From assembly GCF_002775205.1 (NCBI RefSeq), contig NC_036454.1, forward strand, positions 11,614,882-11,678,881: DNA of 64,000 bases. Reading direction: 5' to 3'. The notes beneath the pieces are model-generated. The model was not told the origin of the DNA and did no database searches. It saw only the letters and a program-made list of their open reading frames with translations. Below, piece after piece: positions 26,100-50,580 of this stretch (position 1 is the stretch's first letter; the number at the start of each line of letters is the position of its first letter). Position numbers and translations under genes: made by a program. This stretch comes from Xiphophorus maculatus (lineage: Eukaryota > Chordata > Actinopteri > Cyprinodontiformes > Poeciliidae).

Positions 26100-26880
26100 G
26101 CAACGGTGACATTACTACAACTGTATATTTCCAAAGAGTTAATAAAAAGAAAATGTGAAAACTGGTTCAATAGTCTGAGAGGAACTCTGCACTGCAGGAA
26201 TATGTGCCAACTACTTTCTGTGCTACATCTGACAACAGCCTCTAAGATCCTCCATATGTCTGTACTAAAAGGTAACATTGAAAGAAAAAAGTATTTTTGC
26301 TGCAAAAAACCTTGTGAAAGTGTGAAAATTATCTTTCAACACATTGCGGGAACATGGATTATGATTGGATGAAAATTACACTTTTGGTCATAATCCAAAA
26401 CTGTACGTTTGACACACATAGAACTCATATGTAGAGCATGTAGTGCTAGCATTATGATATGGAGTTACTTATTTTTTCAAGTTGGATGAAATCATAAACA
26501 GTTCTAAGTATCAGTCAGTTTTGACCCACATCCTTCAGCATCTCTCTGTTAGGAGACGAAGAGGGATTTTGCCTGTCAAAATCACTTTGAGTCAAAGCAT
26601 CCGTCAAAAATAACAAAACAATGATTTCATGACTGGAAAAGTAAATCTTTTGAATACTGTAGCTAGAGTCCCAAACCAAGGCTGACAGAAAATCTGTAGC
26701 ATCACCTGAAGAGGACTAGACGTAACTTCACAATCTGATAGACTTTGAAAGTTTTTACAAAGTAGAGCAGACAAATATGGTCAACATTTAGCATCCTGAA
26801 AGTTTTCAAGGTTCAACATTTGAACTTGGCTAAATGCAACAGTTAGTATTCAGTTCAAGGATTATTAGTCATGTGTGTGT
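26100..26880 (+). mobile_element. Very decayed Tc1-like relic
   Basis: Only scattered resemblance to a second Tc1-like subfamily remains, mainly at its 3' end: CACCTGAAGAGGACTAGACG, CAATCTGATAGACTTTG, then the terminus-like AGTATTCAGTTCAAGGATTA. The middle (26,440-26,640) is a weak match. Confidence 0.4.
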
Positions 26881-27494
26881 GAGTTTTCACTCACTAAATA
26901 TGTTTGTCGGTGCAGGACGTCTACTTATTTGTAGATGTTAAACAAACATGTTGGTGGAAACGACTCCCATTTAGGGATAGGATAGAAGCTGCTACAGATG
27001 AGGAGTTAAATATGTAAACACATCTGACTGCTGTTGGTTTTAGAGCATAAAAACTCACATGCTTGCACACAAACATGGTGGCATAAATAACCATGTACCA
27101 GCATCTGCTTCTGACATCCCTTCACGGAAAATCATCAACCTCTCAGTTTACAGGGATCGTGTCTCATAACATTTCCAACCAATCCATTAGCTGCTGAGAG
27201 GAGATCAAAGGTCACGTCTTCCATATAATCTCGCTATTTTTCTTTCTTCACATTTAGCTGCTGTCACCTTCTATTTCAGCCTTTTCAGGGCATAGAGGTT
27301 GTTCAGGTTGTCGCATATGTGCAACGCTTCAAAACTGAAAAATTAGGTTTGAGACAAGTTGTGAGATGAGTTTCTTTATTTTATCAGAAGGTTCAGGCGG
27401 AGTCCTGATGTGAAAGACACACTGAAAGAGAGTATCAAAAAGTTGGAACTTGTTCAACTAAAAGTATTTCACTGTTTGCTATAGAAACATCTTA

Positions 27495-27800
27495 ATCATA
27501 GGAGTAGAATGGAATAGAATAGAAGTATCCTTTATTATCCCTTAGTATTAGGGATATTTTTGTTTTTGTGAGTGGACGTTTTTTCATGATACGAAATGCT
27601 GCTTTATTTTTAAAATTACAGACGCATGTTTAGGGTTGTACTCCTGCAGGAAGGTGAATCTCTACCCAAGTCCCAGATCTTTTGGTCCCATTAAATCTAA
27701 CTAGCCTCTTTGTTCCCAATTTCTGCTTTTTTCTGGTTACTCATCTGTTCAAGGCAGTTGTGTGGAATGTACCACAGATTCTTCCACCAGAGGTATTGAC
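27495..27800 (-). mobile_element. Short dispersed repeat plus Tc1-like fragment
   Basis: AATAGAATAGAAGTATCC (27,513) resembles the start of a common teleost repeat (gaatagaatagaattactttatt). At 27,636-27,690, GTACTCCTGCAGGAAGGTGA and CCCAAGTCCCAGATCTTTTG read as antisense Tc1 transposase. Confidence 0.5.
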
Positions 27801-30179
27801 CTCTCCACCTCATCCAGTCTTAAAATGACTGTCTTTGTCACGCTCTTTGGGTATTTGTGTTTTGGTACTCATTTGAGTTTGGTTAGGTCTTTTTAGATTT
27901 ACCTCTCTTTGTATTAGTTATTTTCCCTGCGGTTCTCCTGGGTGTATTTTTCTGTGTTCATTATTCTTAACCTTTCCCTGTTAATTTGTATATAGATTTC
28001 TTCAATGTTTTCATCGATAATAAGTCTGCCTTCAGTCCCCTGCATAGATTCTCCTCCCATTGCACTCTGTTGAACGTACTCACCTGGTCTCCAGGACACA
28101 ATCACATCACCTTGATCTCATTCACTCACTGCTGAATTCTTGCATTTTTCTGAAAAGCCCATGCCCTGGCTCCTGCGTGTTTTCCCTTTGTGCTCTGTAA
28201 CTTGTTTCATCATTTATGTGTTGTTGTTTTTTTTTCGTTGAATATTGCAATGACAATATTTATTAATATTAACTAACATTATCTTCACTACTCACTGTCT
28301 TTTCCACCATCACACCAACTGCTCTTCTGGAGCTTTTTGATCTTTAAAGACTTTGAAGACTAACTGTAGCAGCTGTTGGCATGAAGTATAATGAAGTCCT
28401 TCCAAATGACCAAGTATCTTATTGGTGCACAAAGATTTGTTGCATGGCACCTGAAGAATTACATCATATTGCATCCAAGAAGTAATTTACAAATGCAATT
28501 ATTATTATATTATTATTATATTAAAAGTGCACATTGCACAATCCTCTAAAATATACTAAAATATACTGAAATGTGTAGCTTTAACATAATAGCAAAAGAT
28601 TTAGGGATGTGAAGACTTTTGCACAGCTTGTATGTAACAAAAACCATGCAGCCACCTGTCCATTTTATGTCAGTTTAACTAAATAAACTGACAGGTGAGC
28701 TGTGAGGTTCTGGAATAACTGGACTTTTGCCACTGCACCAGAAGTCCAAAAACAACATTCCTGCTCAGGAGAAATAATTATATTTCCATTTACAGTTGCT
28801 TTAATACATTGCCATTTTGGCACACATACTCGTCTGATTCGGGTTTTCCCTACTTTGTTACCTCCTGTTTGCCTTGTTTGTTATAGCGACCAGCAGAAAG
28901 TCCATCAGATTGTGTCTTTCATCAAATTAAGCGAGTCTCTTGGATGAGGATGAGATAGGAAATTGTAACACTCTTCATTAAGGAGAGCAGTTACTATTTA
29001 TGTGGTGACGACAACTCTGCCTCTGCACCCATGGGAGAGACCATCCCCAATATCTGCACTCAATAATGGATACAGGTTGCTATTTATACAGCAGTCCCTC
29101 CACACACTTCTATTTTCTCTCTGACTGTCACTTTGCCAGCTCTCATAATAATTATAGCTGTTGGCCATTATGAAAAAGCTGTTACAGAAAAAGTCAAGGA
29201 CTCTGCAGAATGCATAAGCTGTTATTGAAGAGACTGAGGTGTGTAGGCGGCTCTAACCATGGAGCTGTGTCAAGATGCACTCTGAAGCTTCTGAGTTAGA
29301 GATAGAGAGTGATACATTTTTTTTCCAAAGAGAACCCAGTCAAACTGCAGGAAACATGTTTAGTTACAGACAATAGGAACCCATTTCATTGAGCAAATCA
29401 GATAAAAGACCTATCTCATTTGTTGATTTCAAGACTTCTTGGTTTCAGTTCAGAGTGACTGCAAGAAAAGTCGAAATGATAAAACAGACCAATGCAAGAC
29501 TAGGATTAAAATGTAACCATTGCTATTTTTAGAAGCATAGTTATGCATAATTAAAAACTGACAAAGGCTTTCTGAATGCAGTGATTCTTTCTTATTCAAT
29601 TTGCAACAAATAAACCAATACTCTTGCTAGCTGATCAAACTGTTTCACCCATTTTTTCATTTCCATAAAACATAACAATTACAGCAGAACCACGGCATGT
29701 TGGAGAGCTGATTTAAGCTTTCCATTAAATCACATAAAGCAATTTGTCAGGTCATTTGTCAAAAAGATTTTTATGCAAGTCATCTCCACAAGGGAACAAA
29801 ATTATAAAATTAGTTTTTTAGGTCAATAGAAAAATAATCAGTAGAATGGCACTCTCTGGAAGCTTGTGTTTTCAACATATTTTGATTATGTTTATATTTT
29901 TAAAATCATTTTAAAATCTGGTAAAATAAAAGAAACAAAGAAAGAAAATATTGTTTAAAATGCTTCTGTAAAATGTACTAAGCATGCTGATTCTGGTGAG
30001 GAATAAATAAAGCCACTAAAATGTTTAGAATCACACACTTTCTGAGCATTTTACAAACGTTTACCCTGTCCATCCTCCAGAGATTTAGTTTATTGTGCCC
30101 TTGACTCTTGTAGTAAGATCCAAAGAGTCTAAGGGTCTCATCGTAGTTTAAAATTTCCCACCTCATTGTCTACAATTGG

Positions 30180-30810
30180 AGAAAATTCAAAGCAATGGTC
30201 AAAACACCCAGCTCTGGTCATCCAAATGGGTTCACCCTGAAAGTAAACAGTGAGATGCTAAAATAATTCTGCAAAAACCCTCAAAAATTACATTGTGGGG
30301 CCTGCAGGAGGCTATGCTGTAGTTGAAATGAAATGTCTGAAACATCTGAAAAAGACTACATAACCTCTCCATACAACTCTCACTAGGAAGATAGATTTGT
30401 CCTTCAGAAAAACATGCTCAGAGTGAAGTTTGTCAGAAACAACATGGACAAAAACAAGGACTTTTGAAACAATGTTTGTTATTTCAGATAGGTCTAAAAC
30501 TGAATTATATGGACACCAAAGCAGAAGAGATGTTTGACATAAATCTACAGTAACGCAGCATTAAAGGGAAAGAACCTCATATCAACAAAAAGGTGTAGAG
30601 GTGGAGGTGTCATGTTTTGGTGGAGTTTGGCTGCAGTAACACCTGACAACTGCACACAATGAATCTTCTTGAGGAAAATGTGAGACCCATCTGTTGAAAA
30701 ATTAAAGTTGAAGCAGAACTGGACCCTATAACTTGAACATAGTCCAAACATACCAGTAAATCCACCAGAGTGGCTGAAAACTATGAAATGAACCTGGGCT
30801 GAGTCAAACC
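30180..30810 (+). mobile_element. Decayed Tc1-like transposon, second subfamily
   Basis: Sense segments run in transposase order: CCAAATGGGTTCACCCTGAA, TGGACAAAAACAAGGACTTT, CTGAATTATATGGACACC, GAGGTGGAGGTGTCATG, CATCTGTTGAAAAATTAAAG and GTAAATCCACCAGAGTGGCT. Multiple frameshifts are present. It ends only about 280 bases upstream of the ccdc112 start codon, so it helps mark the left limit of that promoter. Confidence 0.8.
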
Positions 30811-30969
30811 ACATTTTTTTTATCATTCTGAGAGCAGTTGGTTTACGTTATATGCAAGAAACGCCTATAAAATTTCGCAAATGAAAGTGAAGAGTGATTC
30901 TTGTGTCAACACTGTCGACAATACAATGTTGACCATTTCTGTTATACTCAAATATTCAGAGCAAGAGAA

Positions 30970-31089
30970 TGATATTGACGGCATACAGCGTCCTCTGCTG
31001 GTTAAAACCGGAAACAACAGGAGTGCGCTTCCTGACAACAGGGTTTTTTTTTTCAATAAAGTTTGCTTTGTTTACTTTCTCAATCAAAC
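30970..31089 (+). promoter_or_regulatory. ccdc112: ccdc112 proximal promoter and 5' UTR
   Basis: There is no TATA box. An ETS-type motif CCGGAAA lies at 31008-31014, 82 bases before the ATG. Next to it (30988-31001, minus orientation) is CCAGCAGAGGACGC, one base off the CTCF core consensus. The assignment rests on position just upstream of the first exon and on the motifs; the start site itself is not visible. Confidence 0.5.
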
Positions 31090-34000
31090 ATGGCCGCCTT
31101 AGCAACCGCTCTATTCGACGACGAACTGTTCACGGTACATTTTAAAGAGCTACATTTCTTATTTTCTTTAAAACACAGACACGGTTGGTTAGTAGACATT
31201 AGCTGAACTGTCACTGAGTGCTAACGTAAGGAAAAATATGAATATCACGATAGGTGCTGTAGTTTGTGAAAAAATGCATTTCGTCATTATTTAAGTTAAG
31301 TGTTTTGGGCAAACTGCATGACGTTTAGGATAGTAAAATTTATTACGTTCACTGTAACACTCGTACGCTCATTTGTTTGTGTTGTTTTAAAATGAATTTA
31401 GGATGAGGAAGAGTCTTGTGTCCCACCTACCACCGCGTCTTGCACGGTAAGAAAGCAGAAAAGGTTGAACAGGGAGGAAGTCGGTCGCTTTCTGCGGGAG
31501 GCAGAGAAGAACAGGAGGCTGTGAGTGAAATTTGCTTTCACTTTTGTAACACAATGAAGGATAAATCAAATTACATAAAGCTTAACAGATATATATAAAA
31601 AAAACCCACTCAAAAACTGTTTATTTCATCCACCCAAAACTATTTAGTTAACTATTTTCTATATAAATTATACTGACTTAACTGGACTCAATATTTGATG
31701 GGTGGATACATACGACTTCAGATAGATCCATAATCTAGTCTGCCGTCTGTAATTTGGGAGCCTGGGTTCTTAAAGGGATGTAGATTCATACCCTGTGATT
31801 TAGAAACACATTTAACAAGGAGTTGAAACAAGGAACATCTCTATCCCTGCCCTATAAATGTAACCACTGACTTTAAAATCAGTTATTTGCCTTTTGCCTG
31901 ACAGGATTGAAAAATTGGAGAAAGAGAGAGCCCTGACTGTTCTGTGCAGAAAGAATGCCTGGACGGATGTCATTGACGAACTTGAGGAATATGAAAAAAT
32001 ACTGCAGAAAGAAAGGTTTTCTCAAAGTAAGCAATTTATAGCTGATTTTCTTTTTTGACATTAGGCATCTGTTTCACACTAGGGTGTGCAGTCAATGTGA
32101 AAAAGAATGGATTGCTCTTGTAAAGAAATAGATTTAACACTTTGGGAAATAATAAAAAATGATATGTGTAATGATAAATGTGGGCTCATGATTAGAAATA
32201 CTTCTAATTCAAGCAGCACTAACAGAACATGACTGCTTTCTGAACAACCTTGAACCTTCATTCCTTCTTTTATGAGCTTTCATTGATTCACAGCTCTCTT
32301 CATATCTAACCACAACGTTAGATTTGAACGTCTTAGTTCATCTGATGTCTGAGTTTTAACCAAGCTGTTTCAGTCAAGCTTTAACCATTGGTCAAATATT
32401 GCCTGAAATTTGTTGTTTTTTTCTAACACAGACCTTTTTGACAATTACAGAAATTCAAAGTCTTGCATGTTCTTATTTTTTAAATCACATCATATGTCAT
32501 TTTGTGTTCAAGGTTTAAAATCCATACTGTATCCTCGATCAGCTACTTCATCATGGTAAAGATTATGTGTGCAAGGGGTTTGAAGTAGATTGGTAAAACC
32601 ATTCATCAGTAATAGTTCTGAATCTGAAGCTGCAATTTGTGTAGACCATGAATTTAAATGTTGACGTTCGTAAAGTATCGTCAATGTGCCTGAAACTTGC
32701 AGAAACCCGGTAAAAAAAACAGACTGTTTTAATATGTTGTTGTACAGTTTTAACTGAAATATAATATTATGGCTTTTCTTCAGAGATGATCCTTCAGAAG
32801 CAGCTAGTGAAGATCAATAATGGTGTGAAGAAATTTCAGAAACACCTAACTGATGTCAAGCCATCTCCTGAATGTAAGATTTTTGTTCTCGATGTTAAAG
32901 AACCTGCAACTCACTTGTTGTTGTCCATTACCTAGAAAAACTTATAGACATTAATTCTTTGTTATCATTAATATCAATATTTGAGCTACTTTCTGAGTTG
33001 ATATGTGAAATAATATTGCAAGTTAAATAATTGAACCTCAGAATAAAATATGCAGTGTCAGTGATGTGAAAATTAGAGTCTTTTTGGGACAGTTTGTTGA
33101 TATTGTTTCTGCAATTTTGTTTGTATTTCCAGTGATTGAAAGACTTAAAGAAATAATGTTAGATGTGGAAGTGTCGATAAATGCTCTAAAGGAGGAGCAG
33201 TGTTTACGGTAAAAAGATTTGCTAAACATTCATCTTTACATCACTTTAGCCTGGAACATGGGGGAAAAAGACATATTACCTTTTATGGATGATGTTATGT
33301 AACTGCATCCTTTACAATCTTTGGTAAATTAGTATGAAAGCCACAACATTCACTCGGTACGAAAAGTGTGCATCTTATGAGAAACAAGTTTAAGTGCATC
33401 AAAAAATGTTGGGAAGTAGAGAAAATAGAAATAAAAAAAGCATAATCTATAGACTAAGATTATCTGTAGTGAAATGAAATTATTATAAGGAATCAAACCT
33501 TATGTTTCTTACTTACTCTCAGCTTTGAGGAATATTCAAAGGAGGAGCTGACGTGCAAGCAGGAAGTTGTTGCTTATGAGAGGAAGTTTAAAAACTGGAG
33601 TCTTCTTGTCAAGTCAAACCCTAAATTACCTGCAGCTTCTACTCTGAAGGTTTTCAACTTACACCGTTATGTTTCTTCTTTGTTGTTTGACACTCACTTA
33701 AATAAGGAAAAAGGATGACAGGCTATTTTTTCTTCTGTTTTCTTTAAGGCCAACCCCTTCAACAAAAATCTCCCTGCCGAGGTCAAAGCTTTGGAGGATT
33801 TCTTGCAGAAGACTGGAGGGCCTCATGGAGGCTGGGACCAATTTGATCACCAAGCGTTCTTAAGAGTAAGGAATACAAAGTTGTTTTGTTAATTACTTAT
33901 TTATTATTTTTGACAATTTTAGTGGAGCAGCTTTTTTGTTCTAACAATGACAGGTCTGGATGAAGCACGGTGGGCGGTCATCATACAGGAAAGAGGCCAA

Positions 34001-35880
34001 ACTCTACCTGCCGAGTAAAACACAGGAGGAGATCCAGCAACATAACGACTGGCATCAGGAGCTGCTTTACCTGCAGGACAAAAAGAGAGAGGTGGAGAAA
34101 TGTGGCGAAGCATGATGTTACGAGTTTAGAGGAAGTAAAAGCAGAAAAAAAAAAAATCCTGTTTATTTTCCAGGTCTGTCATGCACAATGCCTTGCAAAA
34201 GATGGAACCCTTTCACAATTTCTTTTTCACACAAATGAAAACTTTGTCTTCAGCCCCCCTGAGCTGTTTGCTGTGTTCTTTGGGTTCATAAGGATGAAAT
34301 GCATACAGATGAACCATGTCTGCTCATTTGGTGACTTGTGAATGCAGTTGTTTGCACTGGATTTTATTTAGGGGTTTCACAGTGAAAGAAGCTTAATACA
34401 CAAATGTACACCACACTTTTCAAAGTTTTATTTCTAAAAAAGAATCAAAAGTATTGTATGCTCCTCCACGCATGTCACAGTTAAGCACTACACAGTTAGG
34501 TTGTTGAATTAATTTCAACAACTTCTTTTTTCAGGGTGTGGTATGTGTCATGCATAAGTCTTTGCATTACATGTATTTTGCCCAGTTTTAAGTTTTCTTC
34601 CATCCCATTCAGGCTATTCAACGCTGGAAAACCAGTAAAGATAAAGAACGTCAGATGAGGATCCAAACTCAAGAGGAAATGGAGGAGGCACAAAGCAAAG
34701 AGAGGAAGGTCAAGAACTTGGCTGAGCAACAGCAGTGAGTATCAGTAACTGAATAAATTTAGATCAGAAACTTTTCAAATTTGCCTCACACAAACTGAGT
34801 TAAGTTAAGTCATTTATGTTTCAGGACCGAGGAGGAGAGAATGGAGGTAGCACGGTGCCTGGAGGAATGGAAGAAAAAGAAAAAACGAAAAGAGGAAGAA
34901 GAAGGAGAACAGAAACTGGCTGAGGAGATTACCAAGAGAAAACAAGCAAAGGTGCTTTGCTTGTTTTCACCATAGAATTTTTTTTTCTAACTATAGCACT
35001 GCTTTTCATAATCAAAATCACATAATATGAGGTTGCTTTGCTGTGGCCTTCAGCAGATGCCTATTTTTAACAAAATGATCTCTGTTGATCAGGAGGAGCG
35101 CCGCCGCCAGCTGGAATTAAAGATGGCTCTTGAGGAGTATCTGCGATTGAAGCGTGGGAAAGAGGAGAAGCAGGAGAAGAGAAAAAGAGAGAAGGAACAG
35201 AGGGAATGGGAGGAGAAGCGAAGAGAGGCAACAAAAGTCATCAAAAGCTTCAGTGAAAGGGTACCAAGTTCTAAAGTCTTAGAAGTACATGAAAACAAAA
35301 GATAAGGTGTAAGTTTGTACTCTCAAATTCAGAGTTTCTCATTAAATTACTAGTAATAAAAAGCGTTCGGACAATAAACCGCAGGTTCCTTTTTTAGCTC
35401 AGCGAGAAGACGGTATGATAACACCTTTACTTTGCAAAATACATAGTTTGATTGCACCTTTGCAGGATCTTCACAAGGTGGAGGCAAAGCTTCATGAGAG
35501 GCAACTGAGGGAAAAGGAGGAAGAGGAAAGACAGAGAAGAATCATAGCTAAGCTAAAGGAAAAGGTGCAGTGACCAGCCTGAAATATTTCAATCTAGATT
35601 TCAAAGATTTCAGTCATTAGTCTCAGAGAAATTATTCGGTTTTCTTCTTCAGATGGATGGTCATGTGAACAGAGACCCCTCCAGGCTGAATCGCCCCACT
35701 AAAGGATGGGAGGAAAGGATGAAACACAGTGAACCTTCAGGTCAAGGACCCATGCTACAGATGTTTCACAGGTCTGGACATGTATTCTTGACTTGAAGTT
35801 CTGATAAGTAACATTTAGGTAATTACATATTTTACTATTTTTATTCCAGAGCCATCCCCTCTTGGAGACAAGGGCTGTGA
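31090..35880 (+). CDS. ccdc112: Coiled-coil domain-containing protein 112
   Basis: The gene has fourteen coding exons: 31090-31134, 31402-31520, 31905-32026, 32784-32873, 33133-33208, 33523-33649, 33749-33865, 33954-34091, 34613-34734, 34825-34951, 35093-35260, 35466-35564, 35653-35771 and 35850-35880. All borders are AG/GT, all phases join, and the sum is 1,500 nt (499 aa plus TGA). The start is MAALATALFDDELFT. Residues 1-193 are acidic/helical and contain KINNGVKKFQKHLTDVKPSP, which matches human CCDC112. Residues 194-278 form a compact Trp/His-rich segment (GGPHGGWDQFDHQAFLR, LPSKTQEEIQQHNDW). From 279 on there is a long Lys/Glu coiled coil. The highly conserved tail is NRDPSRLNRPTKGWEER...AIPSWRQGL. 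The human protein is, from memory, linked to centriolar satellites; its molecular role is poorly defined. The donors after exons 6 (GTTTTC) and 8 (GTGGAG) are weak. Confidence 0.95.
34170..34500. mobile_element. Miniature or terminal relic of a Tc1-like element in ccdc112 intron 8
   Basis: The segments ATGCCTTGCAAAAGATGG, CAGTTGTTTGCACTGGATTT, TACACCACACTTTTCAAAG and TTTTATTTCTAAAAAAG resemble the terminal regions of Tc1-like elements, without any transposase core. This explains the unusual length of this intron. Confidence 0.5.
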
Positions 35881-35990
35881 TGTCACTATGAGCCGAGTAC
35901 TGCAATTTTCCACAGTTTCCAGAGCCTCTATTGGACTTAAATCTTTTTTTGTTGTTTTGACACTTTTGTTATAATGGTAAAGTATTTCCA

Positions 35991-35996
35991 AATAAA
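35991..35996 (+). terminator. ccdc112: ccdc112 polyadenylation signal AATAAA
   Basis: AATAAA lies 111 bases after the ccdc112 stop and is followed by T-rich sequence (TTGTTTTTCTCTC) and GTCTGTGTG. The inferred cleavage near 36,010 leaves only about 540 bases to the pggt1b start codon. Confidence 0.75.
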
Positions 35997-36101
35997 ATAT
36001 TGTTTTTCTCTCTTAAAAAGACTGTCTGTGTGAACTGAAGACAGCATAGTTACATTAAACAACCATGTCAGCAAAAATCAGAAATAAAACAATCACAACA
36101 G

Positions 36102-36161
36102 GAGCAGAGTTTTATCACAGAGTAAAAAAAAGAGCAGAGTTTTATCACAGAGTAAAAAAAA
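36102..36161. repeat. 30-bp tandem duplication
   Basis: Two identical copies of a 30-base unit (GAGCAGAGTTTTATCACAGA followed by GTAAAAAAAA) lie at 36102-36131 and 36132-36161, between the ccdc112 poly(A) site and the pggt1b promoter. Identity of the copies implies a recent event. Confidence 0.95.
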
Positions 36162-36439
36162 AGAATAATTACGTAAATATCAAAGTGTTGTAGTTGAACG
36201 AGAAGCCATCTCTATGGGAGGTGAAGCTTGGTCACACAACAGATTAACCCAGATAAAAAAAAAGAAAGGCGTTGTGATGAGGCAGACAAAAAAGCTCTTT
36301 AATTTTCCCTTCTCTCCCACTAACAAATAATCACTGGGTTGATGAAAACTACACTGAAATAGATTAAAGATTAAAGTCCAAGCAAAAAAACAAACAAACC
36401 CCAATTTCGTTAACCTACCAACACTAACTGAATTATCGG

Positions 36440-48893
<12,454 letters not shown>

Positions 48894-49150
48894 AAGCAGG
48901 ACGATTTACTGCGCTAACTCTGGAGCACACGCCGTCTGTCGGTCACCGGTTGAAGGCGGCTGGATTTCTGCCGCGTCTCAGATATTTGGCTGCTCAAGAA
49001 GTTTGAATTGTTTGGAATTGCGAGGATTTAAACACTTGAGAACCTCATTTAAAGTCCATCTAAAGCAACTTATTTGTTGAGCAATATACGCCACACCTCT
49101 TTGCTGCCTTTAAAAAAAAAAGAAAGAAAACAAAAAAACAAGTAGTTGTT

Positions 49151-49156
49151 AATAAA
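49151..49156 (+). terminator. pggt1b: pggt1b polyadenylation signal AATAAA
   Basis: AATAAA lies 258 bases after the pggt1b stop and is the first canonical hexamer. A second at about 49,532 (GAAATAAAAATGG) could serve as an alternative site. Human pggt1b has a longer 3' UTR, so distal sites are possible. Confidence 0.5.
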
Positions 49157-49639
49157 GTTATGCGGTGCGATTTGTGAAAATACCATATAATAATGTGCCA
49201 GAAAGTGTAATTCACTGGAGACTTGAACAAACGTCAGATGCCTCCATCTTTATTTTATGGCCTTTTTTTAAAATTATGACACTTTTCTTCAAAGATATAT
49301 TGCTTTACTTCCTTTTCTCTGCTTTGCTAACCTGCCTGGCGCTTTCGTCTGCATGTAGCTGCTGAATGTTTTTGACCTCTCATGATGCACCAGGTCTTAA
49401 TGGGTCATGACTTCTGCTCCTCAGTTTGAAATCTGATACCATCCCTACAGGTTTACTCCCTTAAGCTTCTCGCTGCAATGTTTTCCAGTTTCACCACTGC
49501 AGGCTTTAATTTTCAAAGCTCAAGAGATTGAAATAAAAATGGAACTGCTCGGGTGACATTTGAACTGGGGCTAAATGTACCTCAGTTGCTGATTAGTTAC
49601 GAATTTTAAGAAGATTATGGAATTGATTTCACTTGAAGC

Positions 49640-50580
49640 CTTTTTATGGGGATTTTATCTGACAGACCACACCCCTGCGTGGCTCGTAATTATGCAATGG
49701 AAGGAAAATTGTACAACGTCTTTAGAAATCTAAAGTGCGGAGCATTTCTTTGTGTTCTGTTTGTTTAGTTCCTCTTTGGAAAATGGGTTAATCTCCTTTT
49801 ATATTTGATGAAGAGCACCTACAAACATTGGATTCTCCACTGGATACAGTTCTGGACTTTGACTGGGCCATTTTAACAGATCAAAACGCTGTGTTCTAAC
49901 ACATTTAATTGCACCTCTAGCTGTGTGCTTGGGGTTGTTTTCCTCCTCCTCTCCCCGAATCTAAAGAGTTTTGCTGCCAATAAGAGGCTGTCATCATCCC
50001 TGACTAGTTTTATCATTCCTAGTGAAAATGAAGCTTCCCACCACCATGTTTAAAGTTGGGAAAGCTGTGTTGGGGCTTAGGGTTGGATTTCCTTCACATG
50101 TCGCCTTTTGCTTGTGAGCCTAAAAGTTTTGGTCTCATCCGACCAGAGCCTTTTCTCCCACGTTTGCTTTGTGTCAAACTCCAAACATGGCTCCTTCTGT
50201 GAGGATCACACATGTGAGGAGGAAAAGCTCGTACTTTTAATGTCAGCAGATTTTCTCACCTGAGCAGTGGGTACATGCAGCTCCTCCAGAGTTAACCTGG
50301 GCCTCTTGGTTGCTTCCACGGTTTATTCTCTCCTGTCAGTGATTTTTTTAAGTTTATTTATTATTTTTTAATTTATTTGCTTTTGAAGGTGATTGGTAGC
50401 AGTATAATTTATTTAGGATGTCATCATTCAGATTTTTTTTTAAATAATTTTGAAAACCGTGTAATTTTCCTTCCACTCCCATTAAAGTTTGGTTGTAATG
50501 CAGAAATTGTAAAAAAAAAAAAAAAAAAAAAAAAGAATTAAGAGTATGAATAATTTTGTCAAACGCTGTAAATCTCCCCT
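49640..50580 (-). mobile_element. Decayed Tc1-like transposon downstream of pggt1b
   Basis: Antisense transposase segments run in order: TCTGGACTTTGACTGGGCCA, CTGTGTGCTTGGGGTTGTTT, TGTTGGGGCTTAGGGTTGGA, TTTTGGTCTCATCCGACCAG, GCAGCTCCTCCAGAGTTAAC and CTGGGCCTCTTGGTTGCTTC. They are bounded by terminal-repeat-like segments (GGGGATTTTATCTGACAGAC at 49,648; AGTATGAATAATTTTGTC at 50,542). An A tract at 50,511-50,534 interrupts the right end. Confidence 0.85.

Noticed and set aside
34092..34341. Read-through of ccdc112 exon 8 into the following sequence
   Set aside because: It reaches a stop after seven codons, and the GT at 34,092 joins in phase to exon 9, restoring the conserved KKRE-AIQRWK junction.
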